Shown here in pieces: positions 1 through 5,180 of a stretch of DNA of 6,318 bases (positions are counted from its first letter, which is position 1; the number at the start of each line of letters is the position of its first letter). The DNA lies in the NCBI GenBank assembly GCA_045612925.1, contig JAZKZX010000006.1, positions 1-6,318 on the forward strand. Reading direction: 5' to 3'. Both the position numbers and the translations under genes were made by a program. This DNA comes from UBA1189 sp045612925. Its GTDB lineage: Bacteria > Bacteroidota > Bacteroidia > Bacteroidales > Bacteroidaceae. The notes beneath the pieces were generated by a model. The model saw only the letters and a list, made by a program, of their open reading frames with translations. It did not search any database and had not been told where the DNA came from.

Positions 1-822
1 ATCCACGTATCAGAGATGTCATGGAGCCAGCACCTCCGTTCAGCTCAGGACTTCATGTCTGTAGGCGATGAGGTAGAGGCGGTAGTATTGACACTCGACC
101 GCGACGAGCGCAAGATGTCACTCGGTATCAAGCAACTCAAGGCTGATCCCTGGGCAGGTATCGATACTAAGTACCCCGTAGGCTCTAAGCACACTGCTAA
201 GGTTCGCAACTTCACTAACTTCGGTATCTTCGTAGAGATCGAGGAGGGTGTTGATGGTCTTATCCACGTTTCTGACCTCTCTTGGACAAAGAAGGTTAAG
301 CATCCCTCTGAGTTCACTCAGATTGGTGCACAGCTCGATGTACAGGTTCTTGAGATCGACGCTGAAAACCGTCGTTTGAGCCTTGGTCACAAGCAGCTTG
401 AGGAGAACCCCTGGGATGTATTCGAGACAATCTTCAAGGTTGACTCAATCCACGAGGGTACCATAGTAGAGTTGCTCGACAAGGGCGCTGTAGTAGCTCT
501 TCCCTACGGTGTTGAGGGCTTCGCTACTCCCAAGCACCTCGTTAAGGAGAATGGTTCACAGGCTCAGGCTGATGAGAAGCTCGAGTTCAAGGTGATCGAG
601 TTCAACAAGGAGGCTAAGCGCATTATCCTCTCTCACAGCCGCATCTTCGAAGATGTAGCTAAGGCTGCTGAGCGTGCTGAGAAGAAGGCTGCTGCTGCAG
701 CTAAGAAGAGCGCTAAGAAGGAAGAGGCAGCTCCCTCAATCGAGAACAAGGCTGCTGCTACCACACTTGGTGACATCGACGCACTTGCAGCTCTTAAGGA
801 GCAGCTCGAAGGCAAGAAGTAA
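1..822 (+). CDS. rpsA: 30S ribosomal protein S1, C-terminal part (5' end outside window)
   Basis: S1 binds mRNA on the small ribosomal subunit through repeated S1/OB-fold RNA-binding domains. The frame is open from base 1, where it reads IHVSEMSW, so the first ATG (16) is internal and 273 C-terminal residues are present. Fragment residues 1-51 are the end of one S1 domain (IHVSE...DERKMSLGIKQL...NPW-like boundary ADPW). Residues 58-136 are a complete domain (GIFVEIEEGVDGLIHVSDLSW, ending RRLSLGHKQLEENPW). Residues 145-218 are a more divergent last domain (EGTIVELLDKGAVVALPYG). From 219 there is an Ala/Lys/Glu-rich tail, followed by a short amphipathic end (LGDIDALAALKEQLEGKK). The repeated 'RxxSLGxKQLxxxPW' junctions are typical of bacterial S1. 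Bacterial S1 often has six domains, so roughly half is probably missing; that is inference. Codon use is strongly biased, as expected for a ribosomal protein. An intrinsic terminator follows the stop. Confidence 0.97.
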   Translation: MHVSEMSWSQHLRSAQDFMSVGDEVEAVVLTLDRDERKMSLGIKQLKADPWAGIDTKYPVGSKHTAKVRNFTNFGIFVEIEEGVDGLIHVSDLSWTKKVKHPSEFTQIGAQLDVQVLEIDAENRRLSLGHKQLEENPWDVFETIFKVDSIHEGTIVELLDKGAVVALPYGVEGFATPKHLVKENGSQAQADEKLEFKVIEFNKEAKRIILSHSRIFEDVAKAAERAEKKAAAAAKKSAKKEEAAPSIENKAAATTLGDIDALAALKEQLEGKK

Positions 823-845
823 TTAACTCACTTCTATAACTTCCC

Positions 846-890
846 GTAAAGGCTGGCCGTATGGCCGGCCTTTACTTTTTTTATTTATTT
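846..890 (+). terminator. Rho-independent terminator of rpsA
   Basis: A 13-bp stem pairs 846-858 (GTAAAGGCTGGCC) with 863-875 (GGCCGGCCTTTAC) around a GTAT loop; the only non-Watson-Crick pair is one G-T. A T-rich tract starts at 876 (seven T's, then TATTTATTTT). It lies 24 nt after the rpsA stop and isolates that gene from the ModF-like gene downstream. Confidence 0.93.
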
Positions 891-933
891 TAATCTCATA
901 GGAAGTCTTAGATGTACTAGATGATTTAGGGAA

Positions 934-951
934 CTTATTCGTATCTCTGCA
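934..951 (+). promoter_or_regulatory. Upstream promoter-like box, duplicate of the modF promoter box
   Basis: CTTATTCGTATCTCTGCA at 934-951 matches 17 of 18 bases of the box at 1053-1070. The core TATCTCTG (942-949) departs from the Bacteroidetes -7 consensus TAnnTTTG at one position. I see no TTG at the usual distance upstream. It may be an upstream promoter or only a duplicated remnant. Confidence 0.3.
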
Positions 952-967
952 TTCTGCGAAGATACTT

Positions 968-1053
968 TCGCTCGCTGTGAAAAATTAAAGCAAGCTTTAT
1001 ATTATTCGCTCGCAGTGAAAAATATTGAAGCAAGCTTCATATTTCTCGCTCGC
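968..1053 (+). repeat. Tandem hairpin repeat (two full copies and one partial)
   Basis: Copy A (968-1004) and copy B (1006-1043) both begin TCGCTCGCWGTGAAAAAT and end in a small hairpin; a third partial TCGCTCGC lies at 1046-1053. The hairpin of copy A is TAAAG-CAAG-CTTTA (986-999) and that of copy B is TGAAG-CAAG-CTTCA (1026-1039). The A-T pair of copy A is replaced by G-C in copy B, so pairing is kept. The period is 38-40 bp. The repeats sit directly upstream of the modF promoter box. Their function is unknown. Confidence 0.75.
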
Positions 1054-1060
1054 TTATTCG

Positions 1061-1068
1061 TATCTTTG
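1061..1068 (+). promoter_or_regulatory. Bacteroidetes-type -7 box for the modF-methyltransferase unit
   Basis: TATCTTTG is an exact match to TAnnTTTG, the -7 element used by the Bacteroidetes primary sigma factor. No good TTG -33 element is seen about 20 bp upstream. A start roughly 5-8 nt downstream of the box would leave a leader of only about 12-15 nt before the ATG at 1087, which has no convincing Shine-Dalgarno sequence. Confidence 0.5.
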
Positions 1069-1086
1069 CACTTTCAATGAGAAAGT

Positions 1087-2487
1087 ATGGCAAGAAAGGT
1101 TATTGAGATAGTCAATGGTGTAGCGCGGCATCCTGATTATAGGTTGGTCGAGCCGGTCAACTTTGTCCTGCACGAGGGTGAGCAGTTGGCCATTTATGGC
1201 CCTAATGGAAGTGGTAAGACCAAGTTGGTAAACACCATTATCGGACGCTATCCTCTGCTGATGAACGAGGTACACTACGACTTTGGTGAGTATGCCCATC
1301 GCATGGTGTTCGAGAATATCCTTTATATGGCTTTTCGTGACAGTTATGGCGATGCCGACGGCAGCTACTACTATCAGCAGCGCTGGCACTCGCAAGATGT
1401 AGAACTATCTCCTCTAGTGAGCGATGTGCTCCCCGCCGAATATGCCGATGAGTATGTGGCAGCGTTATATGCCGACTTCTCTATCGAGGACTTGCTCGGC
1501 AAGCAGCTGGTGATGCTCTCCAGTGGCGAGCTGCGTCGATTGCAGATTGTGAAGGCGCTGATGACAAACCCTCGTGTACTCATCATGGACAATCCGTTCA
1601 TTGGACTCGATGCCGCGACTCGTAGCCAGCTCACTGATCTTCTACAACGCCTCATCGCCGAGCGTGGCCTGCAACTGATACTTGTCGTATCGCGCCGTGA
1701 AGATATCCCCAACTTTGTGACTAGAGTGGTAGAGATGAAAGAGAGGTCTTCTCTAACCTCTCTCGAGGAGAACTTGGTGTCGCGATGCTTGCAGGCTCCC
1801 TTCCTTCGGGGGAGGGCGGGGGGCGAGGCCCCTTCTGCCATCATCTCTTTCCGCGATGTAACCCTTCGCTACGGCGAACGCATCATCTTCGAGCATCTCG
1901 ATTGGGAGGTGCAGCGTGGTGAGCGCTGGGCATTGCATGGCCGTAACGGTAGTGGCAAGTCGGCGTTGCTCGGTCTCGTCTGTGGCGACAATCCGCAAGC
2001 CTATGCCTGCGACATCAATCTCTTCGGTTGTCGTCGAGGTACGGGAGAGAGCATTTGGGATATCAAGCGTCGCATTGGCTATGTATCGCCCGAGATGCAC
2101 CGTGCTTACCTCAAGGACCTTCCTGCGATAGAGATTGTAGCATCAGGCCTGCACGATAGCGTAGGGCTCTATGTGCGTCCGCGCCCCGAGCAGATGGATA
2201 CCTGCTTGCAGTGGATGCGCGTGTTCGGTATCGAGGAGCTTGCCCAGCGCACCTTCCTGAAACTCTCGTCAGGTGAGCAACGCCTGGTGCTCCTGGCTCG
2301 TGCCTTCGTTAAAGACCCCGAACTGCTTATCCTCGACGAACCCCTGCATGGACTTGACACCGAGCGTCGCGAGATGGTACGCACCATTATTGATGAGTTC
2401 TGCTCACGCCCCGAGAAGACCCTCATCATGGTAACCCACTATCCCGAAGAGCTACCTACATGTATCACGCACCATAAGCGATTATAA
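1087..2487 (+). CDS. modF: ModF-like tandem ABC ATPase (two nucleotide-binding domains)
   Basis: A 466-residue soluble protein with two ABC ATPase domains and no membrane segment. NBD1: Walker A GPNGSGKT (38-45), signature LSSGE (144-148), Walker B VLIMDNP (164-170). NBD2: Walker A GRNGSGKS (285-292), signature LSSGE (393-397), Walker B LLILDEP (413-419), H-loop His451. The stretch LFGCRRGTGESIWDIKRRIG (312-331) closely resembles the E. coli ModF sequence as I remember it (FGRRRGSGETIWDIKKHIG), as do the length and two-domain layout. ModF is linked to molybdenum by name and genetics in enterobacteria, but its real role is poorly defined. In NBD1 the catalytic Glu after the Walker B Asp is Asn169, and the H-loop position is Ser/Arg (VVSRRED), so NBD1 may bind but not hydrolyse ATP. 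The linker (about 222-252) contains a GC-rich repeat. The start at 1087 is the first in-frame ATG after the promoter box. No modABC genes are in view. Confidence 0.85.
   Translation: MARKVIEIVNGVARHPDYRLVEPVNFVLHEGEQLAIYGPNGSGKTKLVNTIIGRYPLLMNEVHYDFGEYAHRMVFENILYMAFRDSYGDADGSYYYQQRWHSQDVELSPLVSDVLPAEYADEYVAALYADFSIEDLLGKQLVMLSSGELRRLQIVKALMTNPRVLIMDNPFIGLDAATRSQLTDLLQRLIAERGLQLILVVSRREDIPNFVTRVVEMKERSSLTSLEENLVSRCLQAPFLRGRAGGEAPSAIISFRDVTLRYGERIIFEHLDWEVQRGERWALHGRNGSGKSALLGLVCGDNPQAYACDINLFGCRRGTGESIWDIKRRIGYVSPEMHRAYLKDLPAIEIVASGLHDSVGLYVRPRPEQMDTCLQWMRVFGIEELAQRTFLKLSSGEQRLVLLARAFVKDPELLILDEPLHGLDTERREMVRTIIDEFCSRPEKTLIMVTHYPEELPTCITHHKRL
1794..1835 (+). repeat. GC-rich palindromic repeat inside the ModF-like linker
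   Basis: This short G/C-rich segment stands out from the surrounding coding sequence. It holds two adjacent hairpins: CCCTTCC (1798-1804) with GGGAGGG (1810-1816), including one T-G pair, and GGGGC-GAG-GCCCC (1820-1832). It is in frame and encodes roughly residues 236-250 (QAPFLRGRAGGEAPS) between the two ATPase domains. The pattern of CCTTC, G-rich run and GAGGCCCC resembles short dispersed repeats I associate with intergenic regions of Bacteroidales; I could not check this. Confidence 0.55.
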
Positions 2488-2503
2488 CAACCAACAACCC
2501 AAT

Positions 2504-3208
2504 ATGACTCCCGCACTCTACCTCATCCCTTGCACCTTGGGTGACACGCCCATCGAGAAGGTGCTTCCTGTCTACAATCACGATATCGTAGTGGCCCTGC
2601 GCCACTTCATTGTAGAAGATGTGCGCACGGCACGCCGTTTCTTGAAGAAGGTCGACCGCGACATCAATATCGACGAACTCACCTTCTATGAGCTCAACAA
2701 GCACACCTCACCCGAGGCGATAGCCTCGTATCTCAAGCCTCTGCAGGCAGGCGAGGCCATGGGTGTCATCTCCGAGGCGGGTTGCCCTGCCGTTGCCGAT
2801 CCCGGTGCCGATGTGGTAGCCATAGCACAGCGCAAGAAGCTTAAGGTGGTTCCTCTTGTCGGTCCTTCGAGCATCATTCTCGGTGTCATGGCCTCGGGCT
2901 TCAATGGTCAGAGCTTCGCTTTTCATGGCTACTTGCCTATCGATGCCAGTGAGCGTGCCAAGACTCTCAAGCAACTCGAGTCGCGAGCCTATGCCGAGCA
3001 TCAGACCCAACTCTTCATCGAGACTCCTTACCGCAATCTGAAGATGTTTGATGACATCCTCCGCTCATGTCGCCCGCAGACCCGCCTCTGCATCGCTGCT
3101 AACCTCACCTGTGAAGATGAGTATGTCGTGACGCGTACCATTGCCGAGTGGAAAGGCCAACGCCCACCCATCGACAAGATTCCCTGCATGTTCCTTATCT
3201 ATAAGTGA
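2504..3208 (+). CDS. SAM-dependent methyltransferase, RsmI/tetrapyrrole methylase family
   Basis: A 234-residue protein with the landmarks of the RsmI branch of the tetrapyrrole (class III) methylase fold: N-terminal LYLIPCTLGD (5-14, compare LYIVPTPIGN in RsmI), VED (37-39, compare AED), SEAGCPAVADPG (90-101, compare SDAGTPLINDPG), VPLVGPSS (116-123), FHGYLP (140-145, compare YEGFLP) and FIETPYR (171-177, compare FYESTHR). RsmI 2'-O-methylates C1402 of 16S rRNA. This protein is shorter than E. coli RsmI (about 286 residues) and lacks its C-terminal extension. Several motif residues differ (Asp for Asn at 14, Cys for Thr at 94). It could be a paralogue with another substrate, so I give no symbol. 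It starts 16 nt after modF with only an A-rich spacer and no Shine-Dalgarno sequence, so the two are probably co-transcribed. Confidence 0.85.
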   Translation: MTPALYLIPCTLGDTPIEKVLPVYNHDIVVALRHFIVEDVRTARRFLKKVDRDINIDELTFYELNKHTSPEAIASYLKPLQAGEAMGVISEAGCPAVADPGADVVAIAQRKKLKVVPLVGPSSIILGVMASGFNGQSFAFHGYLPIDASERAKTLKQLESRAYAEHQTQLFIETPYRNLKMFDDILRSCRPQTRLCIAANLTCEDEYVVTRTIAEWKGQRPPIDKIPCMFLIYK

Positions 3209-3491
3209 GCGCACCTCCTCACCAAAGGGTCCGAGGGTAACATAGAACGACATAGTTTTCGTATTCGATGATTTGCTTCAAGTCTTAAAGAGTTCGATAT
3301 CTGCAAGGTTTTCGAGAAATAGATGTAGACGTACCTCGAAAGCCTTGCTGATGGTTTGTTTTAGCCCCACATCCTTGCCCTTAATTCGCTCAATCCCCAA
3401 GCCAATCGGAAAAACGCAGCCACGGGCCGTGAGCGTCTGTCTTGATTTTACTGTAAAATGGTTGTTTGATTAACTTCTCCGTTTTTCTGTT

Positions 3492-3605
3492 AAGGTGTCG
3501 GTACTTGCTTGTAAATGGCAATGAATGAGCTGATTGATGACCGATACCGGGTGTCGGTCGCTATTATATTATGTATCATGTAGTTGTAATGATTGCCGAT
3601 ACCTT
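3492..3605. repeat. Two-unit 56-bp repeat with inverted 9-bp ends
   Basis: Four copies of one 9-mer occur in alternating orientation: GGTGTCGGT (3494-3502), ACCGATACC (3540-3548), GGTGTCGGT (3550-3558) and GCCGATACC (3595-3603). The forward copies are exactly 56 bp apart and the reverse copies 55 bp apart. Each unit can form a stem-loop with a 36-37 nt loop. Alternatively the two central copies form a tight hairpin (GACCGATACC, one G, GGTGTCGGTC, 3539-3559). The outer pair extends to AAGGTGTCGG and CCGATACCTT. The interiors are only weakly similar. Confidence 0.75.
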
Positions 3606-3609
3606 GACC

Positions 3610-3634
3610 AAAAATAAGGAAAACTTTATTTTTT
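3610..3634 (-). terminator. Possible weak, A/T-only terminator of rpoD
   Basis: AAAAATAA (3610-3617) can pair with TTATTTTT (3626-3633), leaving an 8-nt GGAAAACT loop. On the minus strand it lies about 42 nt past the rpoD stop and its 3' arm is T-rich. The stem has no G-C pairs, so it would be weak; because T runs occur on both strands it could act in either direction. Confidence 0.3.
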
Positions 3635-3675
3635 AGTTATCGTTTTCGTTATTGTTGAAAAGTTTTTTTCATAGC

Positions 3676-4530
3676 CTACAAGTAAGTCTTCAACAGGGTG
3701 CTGCGAGAGGTATTGCGGAGGCGGCGGAGGGCTTTCTCCTTGACTTGGCGTACGCGCTCACGAGTGAGGCCAAAGTGGTCACCTATCTCCTCGAGTGTCA
3801 TCTCCTGATAGCCGATGCCGAAAAGCATCTGCAGTATCTCCTTCTCGCGCTTGCTGAGCGTGGAGAGGGCGCGATCGATCTCTGTGGCGAGCGACTCGTT
3901 CATGAGCGCCTTGTCGGTGGTGGGCGTGTCGCCACTGGGGAGCACATCGAGCAGGCTGTTTGACTCACCCTCTTCGAAGGGAGCGTCTACGGAGAGGGGG
4001 GAGCCTGAGTGGCTCAGTGCCTCGTCGATCTTCTCCGCAGGGATATCCAAGATGTCTGACAGCTCCTCCGATGTTGGACGACGCTCATGCTGCTGCTCGA
4101 ACAGTGCCGACTCCTTGCTGATCTTGTTGAGCAACCCCACCTGGTTGAGCGGCAAGCGTATGTTACGCGACTGCTCGGCCAGGGCCTGCAGTATGGACTG
4201 GCGTATCCACCACACGGCATAGCTGATGAACTTGAATCCTCGGGTCTCGTCGAACTTCTCAGCGGCTTTGAGTAACCCGATGTTACCCTCGTTGATGAGA
4301 TCGGTAAGACTCATACCCTGGTTCTGATATTGCTTGGCTACCGAAACCACGAAACGCAAGTTAGCAAGGGTGAGCTTCTCCAAGGCTGCACGGTCGCCCT
4401 GACGGATGCGCTGAGCAAGCTCTACCTCCTCGTTGAGAGAAATCATGGGTTGGCGACTGATATCCTGCAAGTACTTGTCGAGTGTTTCACTGCGGGTGGT
4501 GATGCTAGTCGAAATCTTTAGTTGTCTCAT
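3676..4530 (-). CDS. rpoD: Primary (housekeeping) sigma factor RpoD/SigA, Bacteroidetes type
   Basis: A 284-residue sigma-70 factor that directs RNA polymerase to housekeeping promoters. It starts MRQLKIST and lacks the long acidic region 1.1 and the non-conserved insert of proteobacterial RpoD, as expected for Bacteroidetes. Region 1.2 spans about 12-50 (SETLDKYLQDISRQPMISLNEE). Region 2 spans about 53-122 with DLINEGNIGLLKAAEKFD and the -10-recognising FKFISYAVWWIRQSI (99-113). Region 3 lies at about 130-200 (RRPTSEELSDILDIP at 150-164). Region 4 lies at about 219-272, with a helix-turn-helix of MTLEEIGDHFGLTRERVRQV (244-263). Nothing is missing or broken. It is transcribed away from the Sel1 gene and converges on the methyltransferase. 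The start is the conserved MRQLKI methionine; the sequence just upstream is A/T-rich without a Shine-Dalgarno sequence. Adjacent TAnnTTTG boxes in this window match the promoters this sigma is known to use. Confidence 0.97.
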   Translation of the reverse strand: MRQLKISTSITTRSETLDKYLQDISRQPMISLNEEVELAQRIRQGDRAALEKLTLANLRFVVSVAKQYQNQGMSLTDLINEGNIGLLKAAEKFDETRGFKFISYAVWWIRQSILQALAEQSRNIRLPLNQVGLLNKISKESALFEQQHERRPTSEELSDILDIPAEKIDEALSHSGSPLSVDAPFEEGESNSLLDVLPSGDTPTTDKALMNESLATEIDRALSTLSKREKEILQMLFGIGYQEMTLEEIGDHFGLTRERVRQVKEKALRRLRNTSRSTLLKTYL

Positions 4531-4750
4531 CAGCTAATTGTTTTAAGTGAATATAAAAGTCATGTTGAAGCGCCTTAGAAAAGAAGCCCCTCTATATATA
4601 GGGTCGTTTTTTGTACAAAATCGGGCAAAAACAGCGAAAAATGGGGGTAAAATGGGCAAAAATAAACAAACGTAAGGTTTATTTAAGATTAATTAACTAT
4701 CCAAGACAAAGGTTGAGCTTGTTTTAGCCTCCATGACACCCGTTGCTGTT
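4531..4750 (-). other. rpoD leader and upstream region
   Basis: About 130-220 bp of AT-rich, non-coding DNA upstream of rpoD. It holds a CCCT...AGGG imperfect hairpin around a TATATATA run (4588-4603), a perfect 12-bp palindrome TTTTGTACAAAA (4609-4620), and two copies of GGGCAAAAA (4623-4631 and 4654-4662), which read TTTTTGCCC on the rpoD strand. No open frame of note is seen. Confidence 0.5.
4657..4664 (-). promoter_or_regulatory. Candidate rpoD -7 box
   Basis: Read on the minus strand the sequence is TATTTTTG, matching TAnnTTTG, followed by CCC. It would give a leader of roughly 120 nt. A related TGTTTTTGCCC lies 31 bp closer to the gene and could be a second, weaker promoter. No clear TTG -33 element is seen, and A/T-rich DNA yields such matches by chance. 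Confidence 0.35.
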
Positions 4751-4825
4751 TTCACTTATATTGCTCATCCAAATATAAAAATTGTAGTTAACAATGCCTC
4801 ACCCCTGGGAGAAAAAATAAGTGCC

Positions 4826-4976
4826 CACGGATAACACAAATGAACACGGATTTTATTGTCAACAGAATGTAACAGAAATAAAACAGATGACACAGATTTT
4901 CATACATCGCTATCGCTCGTATGCCATCCGGATGGCAAGCACAAATATAGCGCGCTGTAATCTGTGCAAATCCGTG
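4826..4976. repeat. Nested inverted-repeat element with CACGGAT/ATCCGTG ends
   Basis: The left side has CACGGATAACACAAATGAA followed by CACGGATTTT (4845-4854), and later CACAGATT (4891-4898). The right side has AATCTGTG (4959-4966), one C, then AAATCCGTG (4968-4976). These pair as nested 9-bp and 8-bp stems around a perfect 16-bp palindrome, TGCCATCCGGATGGCA (4922-4937). Left-arm words such as ACAGA repeat several times. No protein-coding content is seen. The CACGGATAACACA/ATCTGTG words resemble a short dispersed repeat known to me from many bacterial genomes. Confidence 0.65.
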
Positions 4977-5063
4977 ACCTCCTGTAGGTGATAAATACCT
5001 TCACCCTCGGACACATCATGTCGTAGGCGACACCTAAACTTTTGCTTCATGAAACGACAAGCG

Positions 5064-5089
5064 GTACCAAAACTGCGTGGTTTTGGTAC
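5064..5089. repeat. Perfect 10-bp hairpin upstream of the Sel1 gene
   Basis: GTACCAAAAC (5064-5073) pairs perfectly with GTTTTGGTAC (5080-5089) around TGCGTG. No T-run follows, so it is not a normal intrinsic terminator. It ends about 60 bp upstream of the -7 box of the Sel1 gene, a position suited to an operator or other protein-binding site, but no role is shown. Confidence 0.65.
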
Positions 5090-5149
5090 TATTTGCATCG
5101 GGCAGAAATTATACAAGAACTCTTGCAGCCTGTTGGCGTCGGAATACTA

Positions 5150-5157
5150 TATCTTTG
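5150..5157 (+). promoter_or_regulatory. Bacteroidetes-type -7 box for the Sel1-repeat gene
   Basis: TATCTTTG matches TAnnTTTG exactly and is followed by C, as at 1061-1068. The nearest upstream TTG triplets are at 5133-5135 (14-bp spacing) and 5123-5125 (24-bp spacing); neither has the usual 19-21 bp spacing. Transcription from here would start about 15-18 nt before the ATG at 5181. Confidence 0.55.
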
Positions 5158-5180
5158 CGAAGTAAACAAAGTTAAATGCT

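Larger units (their letters stand above)
3209..3675. other. Convergent intergenic region
   Basis: 467 bp lie between the stops of the methyltransferase (+) and rpoD (-). I find no gene with a supportable start. A minus-strand frame is open at 3278-3469 but has no ATG, GTG or TTG start with support, and the plus-strand frame at 3273-3473 is very basic and resembles no family I know. The right half holds the GGTRTCGGT repeat cluster (3494-3605) and an A/T-only stem (3610-3633). No strong GC-rich terminator follows the methyltransferase. Confidence 0.6.
4751..5180. other. Divergent intergenic region between rpoD and the Sel1 gene
   Basis: 430 bp without a supportable gene. Besides the inverted-repeat element, the hairpin and the promoter box listed separately, it has small stem possibilities at 4987-5005 (GGTGA with TCACC) and 5019-5032 (TGTCG-TAGG-CGACA). 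A minus-strand frame at 4910-5116 crosses these repeats and resembles no known family. Confidence 0.55.

Noticed and set aside
968..1053. CRISPR array candidate from the tandem repeats
   Set aside because: There are only two full copies, with a 38-40 bp period and almost no spacer between them, so the spacing does not fit repeat-spacer structure.
3065..3253. Minus-strand 62-codon open frame overlapping the end of the methyltransferase
   Set aside because: Most of it is antisense to conserved methyltransferase sequence; only about 17 codons are outside it.
3421..3431. CACGG-G-CCGTG palindrome
   Set aside because: It has only 5-bp arms with a one-base centre and is not followed by a T-run; likely chance.
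3273..3473. Plus-strand 66-codon open frame after the methyltransferase
   Set aside because: Very basic, low-complexity-like composition, no recognisable motif and no start signals; probably chance.
3492..3605. CRISPR or riboswitch candidate
   Set aside because: The copies alternate in orientation, there are only two units, no cas genes are nearby, and the element sits after the stops of both flanking genes and not in a 5' leader.
4910..5116. Minus-strand 68-codon open frame in the rpoD-Sel1 intergenic region
   Set aside because: It runs through the inverted-repeat element and the perfect hairpin, resembles no family I know, and has no promoter or ribosome-binding evidence.
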